Below, one piece after another: positions 58,750 to 64,000 of a DNA stretch of 64,000 nucleotides. Under the pieces are notes generated by a model. It was not told the origin of the DNA, did not search any database, and saw only the letters and a program-made list of their open reading frames with translations. The stretch covers positions 1 to 64,000 of the forward strand of contig JADJOV010000002.1 of NCBI GenBank assembly GCA_016713585.1, written 5' to 3'. Within the stretch, counting starts at the first letter, position 1; the number at the start of each line of letters is the position of its first letter. Position numbers and translations under genes: made by a program. Source of the DNA: Bdellovibrionales bacterium (GTDB lineage Bacteria > Bdellovibrionota > Bdellovibrionia > Bdellovibrionales > Bdellovibrionaceae).

Positions 58750-60822
58750 ATGACTCAGTCAAAATTAAATAAAAAAAAACTATCTCCGAAGCTATCTCCG
58801 AAAACTCCAGACAAAAAGATGACGTCAAAATCCTCTTCTTCCAAGGCAATAAGCAAGGCTGTCTCTAAGAAAACTAAATCTCGAGCAGAACCAAAACCTG
58901 AAAAAAACGCCAAGGTTGCCTCTAAGCTCAAGACTAAGCTCAAGACTAAGATCAAGGCAAAAGTCAAGAAACAGCCCCCTGTTCAATCTGCGGAGCCTTC
59001 TGCAGAGCTCTTGTCTCATATCAAGTCAGTCGTCCAATCTCATAACTCAGATCCCACTCAGTTGCTGGCTATTCTTCGAGAAGTTCAGGAAAAATGGCGA
59101 CACGTTTCTCCAGAGGCCGTAACTGCGATATCAGAAGAGCTGGATCTTCCGCGAGTCCATGTTGAGGGGACTGCGACCTTTTATCATTTTCTCTCTCGAA
59201 CACATCGTGGTAAATATACAGTCTACGTCAACACCAGCACAACGGCAGAGATTGCCGGCGCAGCAGCTGTTGCCAAGGCCTTCGAAGATGAAACTGGACT
59301 GAGCTTCGGTGAAACGTCAAAAGATAAGAAATTTGGCCTCCGAAAAACTTCCTGTATCGGTCTCTGCGATCAGGAACCTGCGATTTTGATTAACGATGTT
59401 CCTTTCACCAAGATGACTCCCGCAAAAGTTAAAACCCTCGTCGCGGGAATGAAAGCCAACAAGTCAGTCCATCAACTGATTGGCAAGCTCGGCGATGGAA
59501 ACAATGCTCTCGGACGAATTCATTCTGAAGTTGAAAACAATATTCGCGTTAAGGGCCCTGTTTTTTTTACCGATTTCGTACCTGGATCATGTCTGAAAAA
59601 AGCCATGGAAATAGGATCGCTCGATGTTATTGAACTGGTGAAAAAGTCAGGATTAAGGGGACGTGGTGGTGCCGGCTTCCCCACAGGACAAAAATGGGGC
59701 TTTTGTCGCTCTGCAAATTCGGAACCTCGTTATGTCATGTGTAATGTCGACGAAGGCGAGCCTGGAACTTTCAAGGACCGAGTTCTTATGACTGAGCTGC
59801 CTCAACTTATATTCGAAGGCATGATTGTTGCCGGATATGCCATTGAAGCTCATCAGGGAATTGTATATCTTCGTGGCGAATATGCTTATCTTAAAAAACA
59901 TCTTGAAGAAGTTTTGAAAACTATGCGTTCCAATAACCTCCTCGGAAAAAGAATTCTTGGGACTCGCTTTAGTTTTGATATCCAAATTAAACTCGGAGCC
60001 GGTGCCTATATTTGCGGAGAAGAGTCTGCCCTCATCGAATCTGCTGAAGGTAAACGTGGACAACCTCGAAATCGACCTCCCTTCCCCGTTGTCTCTGGAT
60101 ATTTGGGTCGTCCCACGATTGTGAATAATCCTGAAACCTATGGTTGCGCAGCCAAAATCTTACTTAACGGCCCAGATTGGTTTCGCAAAATGGGAACCCC
60201 TACCTCCGCTGGGGTTAAGCTCCTCAGTATTGCGGGCGATTGTAAAAAACCAGGAATCTACGAAGTCGAATGGGGCAAGACTGTCCGTGAAATATTGAAA
60301 ATGTGCGGCGCTGAAAATGTTCTTGCCGTCCAAGTTGGTGGACCTTCAGGAGCCTGCATCTCTGAGAAACAGTTTGATCGAAAAATCTGCTATTCTGACT
60401 TGGGAACAGGCGGAGCTTTTACGATATTTGGCAAACATCGGGATTTGTTTTCAATTGTCCATAATCATATGGAGTTTTTTGTCGAAGAATCCTGTGGCTT
60501 CTGTGTTCCCTGTCGGGCTGGGAATTCAATCTTAATGAAAACACTTGAAAAAATTATGGTTGGCAACGGAACAATCACTGACCTTCAGAACATTAAGGAT
60601 CTTGGAAAAATGGTGAGCACAGCATCTCGCTGTGGCTTGGGGCAGAGCTCTCCAAATCCCTTGATTTCAACCCTACAAAATTTTTCTGATTACTATGAAT
60701 CCAAAGTCAGAAAGGACGTGGACTACATGTCCCAGTTTGACATGAGTTACGCCATTGCTGACTCAAGCCTTGTTGCCGATCGTCAGCCCAACCTTGAATC
60801 CCAAAACCCCGAGGAGAATTAA
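58750..60822 (+). CDS. hoxF: Hydrogenase diaphorase subunit HoxF (NuoE-NuoF fusion)
   Basis: 690 residues: a basic Lys/Ser/Ala-rich N-terminal extension (to about 75), a NuoE-like thioredoxin-type domain, then a NuoF-like FMN/NAD domain (GRGGAGFPTGQKW, YVMCNVDEGEPGTFKDR, GAGAYICGEESALIES) and a [4Fe-4S] site ESCGFCVPCRAGN with a late Cys in ASRCGLGQ. In the NuoE-like part the pair of Cys expected before the TSCIGLC motif is replaced by Asn and Ala (VNTSTTAEIAGA), so that 2Fe-2S cluster may be absent. The diaphorase passes electrons between the hydrogenase and NAD(P). ATG at 58750 has GAGG upstream; 58702 is an alternative start. Confidence 0.9.
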   Translation: MTQSKLNKKKLSPKLSPKTPDKKMTSKSSSSKAISKAVSKKTKSRAEPKPEKNAKVASKLKTKLKTKIKAKVKKQPPVQSAEPSAELLSHIKSVVQSHNSDPTQLLAILREVQEKWRHVSPEAVTAISEELDLPRVHVEGTATFYHFLSRTHRGKYTVYVNTSTTAEIAGAAAVAKAFEDETGLSFGETSKDKKFGLRKTSCIGLCDQEPAILINDVPFTKMTPAKVKTLVAGMKANKSVHQLIGKLGDGNNALGRIHSEVENNIRVKGPVFFTDFVPGSCLKKAMEIGSLDVIELVKKSGLRGRGGAGFPTGQKWGFCRSANSEPRYVMCNVDEGEPGTFKDRVLMTELPQLIFEGMIVAGYAIEAHQGIVYLRGEYAYLKKHLEEVLKTMRSNNLLGKRILGTRFSFDIQIKLGAGAYICGEESALIESAEGKRGQPRNRPPFPVVSGYLGRPTIVNNPETYGCAAKILLNGPDWFRKMGTPTSAGVKLLSIAGDCKKPGIYEVEWGKTVREILKMCGAENVLAVQVGGPSGACISEKQFDRKICYSDLGTGGAFTIFGKHRDLFSIVHNHMEFFVEESCGFCVPCRAGNSILMKTLEKIMVGNGTITDLQNIKDLGKMVSTASRCGLGQSSPNPLISTLQNFSDYYESKVRKDVDYMSQFDMSYAIADSSLVADRQPNLESQNPEEN

Positions 60823-61540
60823 ATGGAGCAGGGACATATTAAGATCACAATTGATGGTAAGGATATTATGGCCAGAGAAGGTCAAAGTATCGTCCAGGCG
60901 GCCCGGGAGGCTGGCGTCTACGTGCCAACTCTTTGTGATTTCAAGAGCTTAAAACCTGCGGGGACATGTCGCGTTTGCAGCGTAAAGGTTAATGGAAAGA
61001 TTCAGTCTGGCTGCACGACCGAAGTTTCCTATGGAATGAAAATCGAAAACGAAAGCCCTGAACTCATCAATCTCCGCCGCGGTCTTGTTGAAATGCTTTT
61101 TGTTGAGGGCAATCACATGTGCCCTAGCTGTGAAAAAAGCGGCAATTGTGAGCTTCAAGCCATTGCCTATCGATATCAAATGGCTGTTCCTCGTTTTCCG
61201 TTTTCCTTTCCGCATCGAAAAGTTGAAGCAAAGCTCCCTCATCTGCTCCTTGAACACAATCGCTGTATTCAGTGTCTCCGCTGCGTTCGCGGAGTGAAAG
61301 CTAAAGATGGGCATGATATTTTTGGCTTTATTCGACGAGGTCACAATATTCGAATCACTGTTGATACGACAGACCCGGATTCACTTTCAGAAGTGACAGC
61401 TCAAAAAAGCAATGGATATTTGCCCCGTCGGAGCTTTGATTAAAAAGGGAACCGCTTTTAGGGTTCCTATCGGTGAACGTAAATACGATAAAAATCCAAT
61501 TGGCTCTGACATCGAGCAAGAGGGCAAATCCCATGAGTGA
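60823..61540 (+). CDS. hoxU: Hydrogenase diaphorase subunit HoxU (one-base shift)
   Basis: NuoG-N-terminal-type iron-sulfur protein, about 239 residues. [2Fe-2S] ligands in CDFKSLKPAGTCRVCSVKV and SGCTT; CPSCEKSGNC for the His-Cys cluster; CIQCLRCVRG for a [4Fe-4S] cluster. As written it ends at 61443. Removing one A from CAAAAAAGC gives AQKAMDICPVGALIKKG and the normal end at 61540. It links HoxF to HoxY electron flow. Starts directly at the hoxF stop. Confidence 0.92.
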
Positions 61541-62095
61541 AAATAAGACTCCTTCTAAAAACTTCGCCTGGCCACAACTTCTCTCGCTGGGTGTTTTGGT
61601 TGCCATATGTCGATCCTAGATATTGATGAGCGCATCCTCCAGCTTGTTGAAGTCTGTGAATTCGATAAATCACCTATTAATGACATCAAGGAAATATCTG
61701 AGGGCTGCGACATTGGCCTTATAGAAGGCGGTTGCTGTAACACTGAGAATATACGTGTCCTGCGCGAATTCAGAAAACATTGCAAAATACTCATCGCTGT
61801 CGGTCAATGTTCAATCACAGGCGGACTCCCTGCTATGCGAAATGGAATTCCAATTCGTGAAATTTTCGAAGAGGTTTATTACAATGGGCCAACTGTCGCC
61901 AATAAGCTCATTCCAAATGATGAAGAAATTCCCCACATTCTAGACCGAGTCTACCCCTGTCATGAGATTGTGAAGATTGATTATTTCCTGCCTGGATGTG
62001 CTCCACGAGCAGACCTTATCTGGGAAGCTCTGACGGCTCTTATTTCGGGAAAAGATTTGAGCCACTTGACTTACGCTAATTTCAAATACGATTAA
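61533..62095 (+). CDS. hoxY: Hydrogenase small subunit HoxY (one-base shift)
   Basis: Small subunit of group 3d [NiFe] hydrogenase, about 187 residues. ATG at 61533 overlaps the hoxU stop. Restoring one A in AAAAAC near 61558 gives LRLATTSLAGCFGCHMSILDID, which carries the first proximal-cluster Cys pair. Other cluster Cys are in EGGCCNTEN, VGQCSITGG and LPGCAPRADLIWE. Passes electrons from the NiFe site to HoxU. Confidence 0.9.
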
Positions 62096-62118
62096 AAATA
62101 ATTTTAAGGGAGTCTTTC

Positions 62119-63630
62119 ATGGGACGTAAAATAACAATTGAACCTGTCACTCGCGTTGAAGGTCACGGAAAAGTCACAATTAAATTAGACGACAACAATA
62201 AGGTTGTCCAATCTCGACTTCACATTGTTGAGTTTCGTGGATTTGAACGTTTTGTCCAAGGACGACCTTATTGGGAGGTCGCTGTTCTCGTTCAAAGATT
62301 ATGTGGAATTTGTCCAGTGAGCCATCATCTTTGTGCAGCGAAAGCAATGGACGTAGTTATGGGCGTACCTTCCCATAAGCTAACTCCAACGGGCGACAAA
62401 ATGCGCCGCCTAATGCACTACGGACAATTTTTTTCAATCTCATGTTCTTCATTTTTTTCATTTAGCTTCCCCAGACTTGCTCTTTGGCTTTGATGCCCCT
62501 GTTGCAAAACGAAATATTATTGGCGTCATTGAGGCCCATCCTGACATTGCAGTCAAAGCTGTGATGATGAGAAAATTTGGTCAAGAGGTCATCCAGGTCA
62601 CCGCTGGAAAGAAAATCCACGGGACAGGGGCCATTCCCGGCGGAATCAACAAACATCTCTCGATTCAAGAGAGGGATCAGCTGTAGGGACTCCTCAATAT
62701 AATGCGGACCTGATGGTGACTTGGGCCCAGGAGGGCATAGATCTTTTCAAAAGCTATCATAAGAAGAACAAAGATCTTGTCGATGGTTTTGCAACTTTCG
62801 AATCGAACTACCTAAGCCTCGTACGCAAAGATGGAGCCATGGATCTCTACGACGGAGGCCTCCGAGCTATTACTCATCAAGGAGAAAAGATTTTTGACCA
62901 CATTGATGTGCAATCATATGATGAGTATATAGCAGAAGAGGTTCGCTCCTGGACCTATATGAAGTTCCCGTTTATTCGCTCTATCGGTCAAGAAAAAGGC
63001 TGGTATCGAGTGGGTCCATTAGGTCGTCTCAATACCTGCGACTTTATTCCGACTCCTCTTGCTCAAGCAGAATTTGAGATTTACAAAGCGTACACGAAGG
63101 GTAAACCAAACGGAATGTCTATGCATATGCATTGGGCCCGTCTGATTGAAACCCTTCACGCCGCTGAAGAAATTCGCAACCTATTGAAGGATCCAGACTT
63201 GCTCCAAGGCGAGTTGGTTAAGACCGGAAAGCGCCAAGAACGCGGAGTTGGCGTCATCGAGGCTCCTCGTGGAACCCTCTTCCATGACTATAAAGTGAAC
63301 TCTGATGACCTTGTCACCAGTTGCAATTTGATAGTCTCCTCAACAAGTAATAACGAAGGAATGAACACGGCTGTCAGATGGGTGGCCGATAACGTCATCA
63401 GTGGTCACGCAGAGATTCCCGAAGGAATGCTAAATCAGGTGGAAGTGGCGATAAGAGCCTATGACCCCTGCTTAAGTTGCGCCACCCACGCGATGGGAAA
63501 AATGCCCTTAGTCATTACTCTTCTTGACAGTCAAGATCGCCAAATTGATCAAGCCATCAGAAATATTGAAGAGTTCGAGATCCAGCAAGATCAAAATAAT
63601 CTGCTGGATGGATCGGAGAACATAATTTAA
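62119..63630 (+). CDS. hoxH: Hydrogenase large subunit HoxH (two frame breaks)
   Basis: Catalytic NiFe subunit. N-terminal L1 motif RLCGICPVSHHLCAAKA near residue 60; C-terminal L2 motif DPCLSCATHAMG near 453, with a further 37 or so residues after, probably the piece cut by HoxW. Breaks: near 62430, a T7 run needing one fewer T restores QFFQSHVLHFFHLASPDLLFG; near 62685 a shift joins ERDQL to GTPQYNADLMVTWAQEG. Both L motifs intact, so activity is likely. Length about 503. Confidence 0.9.
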
Positions 63631-63632
63631 CC

Positions 63633-64000
63633 ATGTCCGTCGATAAGTTCCAGTCAACCACATCAAACAATTCTGAATCCCAGATAAAAATACCCAGCGA
63701 CTGGACCACTGGGTCGAAAATTATTTTTTTTGGTATCGGAAACGTCGGCCGCCAAGACGATGGCCTCGGAATACGCTTTATTGAGAGTTTGGAATCCATC
63801 CCTTTGCCCTCTCATATTGGGCTCGAAGGGAATTATCAGCTCAACGCAGAGGACGCTCTCGCCATCTCTGAATATGATATTGTCGTCTTTGTTGATGCCA
63901 CGATGGCCCCTCACGCCCGCGCCCCCTAAGAAATTCGGGAAGTCCAGCCCTCGGCTGAGGTGAGTTTCTCAACCCACGCCATGAGCATGGGCTCAGTCCC
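63633..64000 (+). CDS. hoxW: Hydrogenase maturation protease HoxW, cut by window edge, in-frame TAA
   Basis: Ni-dependent endopeptidase trimming the HoxH C-terminus. GIGNVGRQDDGLGI near residue 34 carries the metal-binding Asp, and VFVDATMA the second. As read it stops at TAA 63927-63929, but the same frame continues with EIREVQPSAEVSFSTHAMSM, which contains the FSTH histidine region of this family. The TAA is probably an error or mutation of a Tyr codon. 3' end outside the window. Confidence 0.85.

Noticed and set aside
1..64000. Alternative genetic code, TGA recoded as an amino acid
   Set aside because: TGA ends many intact genes here (for example hoxU, menD), so it is a stop; internal TGA codons lie in a decayed transposase.
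1..64000. Widespread programmed frameshifting
   Set aside because: Breaks occur in unrelated genes without shared slippery sites or stimulators, and mostly at plain homopolymers, so sequence error is simpler.
1..64000. tRNA or rRNA genes
   Set aside because: Scanning intergenic gaps by eye gave no T-loop GGTTCGA-type motif with a cloverleaf; none is claimed.

Overview
The window looks like a chromosomal segment from a Bdellovibrio-like member of the Bdellovibrionota. The clues are lineage flavour rather than a marker gene: PilZ proteins fused to GNAT-type acyltransferases, a flagellin starting MGMRIATN, a FecR/TPR/beta-barrel envelope locus, an HNH endonuclease of the kind common in Bdellovibrionales, a Y1-type transposase of the 'NVGNHLHL' family, and a lipoprotein with an 'FQNC' lipobox. 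No rRNA or tRNA gene was seen, so this placement is an inference.

Layout. 1-3.3 kb: a broken M48-type peptidase, three tandem AIM24/TIGR00266-family genes and an ATPase fragment. 3.3-6.6 kb: a large Calx-beta + RCC1-repeat surface protein. 6.6-8.8 kb: a complete mobile element with 20-bp terminal inverted repeats and a 9-bp target duplication, carrying two divergent, decayed transposase genes of unrelated chemistry. 9-16 kb: thrA, an acyltransferase and a fused 2-oxoacid dehydrogenase E1, then a glutaryl-CoA-dehydrogenase-like gene. 16.3-21.5 kb: an envelope locus (beta-barrel, TPR, FecR, secreted phospholipase D). 21.5-25.8 kb: menaquinone synthesis (ubiE/menG, menF, menD, menH). 25.8-31.6 kb: lgt, two signalling proteins, cmk, hisC. 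31.7-34.5 kb: a divergent hydantoinase/oxoprolinase-like set. 34.5-40.9 kb: GNAT-PilZ protein, purD, thiolase, HD phosphohydrolase, flagellin. 41-46 kb: accessory DNA with an HNH nuclease, a glycosidase-like gene interrupted by an ISL3-family element, and a secreted protein. 46-56 kb: housekeeping genes (alaS, recX, apt, rluB and others) and a second GNAT-PilZ protein. 56.3-64 kb: hypF followed by hoxFUYHW, a bidirectional NAD-linked [NiFe] hydrogenase of the group 3d type, running off the right edge.

A caution applies to everything: about twenty genes, many of them essential (alaS, cmk, apt, rluB, flagellin, hypF, hoxU, hoxY, hoxH), carry single-base shifts, and those that can be localised mostly fall in short homopolymer runs. 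The reading frame is restored by adding or removing one base. This pattern points to sequencing or assembly error rather than mass decay, so these genes are given as single features across the shift. Nonsense codons in the DDE transposase and the TPR/beta-barrel gene are different in kind and look like real point mutations.

How the genes work together: the right end is a coherent hydrogen-metabolism operon (maturation, diaphorase, hydrogenase, protease). The men genes supply menaquinone for respiration. The FecR/TPR/barrel locus, RCC1 protein, phospholipase D and AIM24 proteins suggest envelope and secreted functions, and the two PilZ proteins and the sensor kinases suggest c-di-GMP and phosphorelay control.
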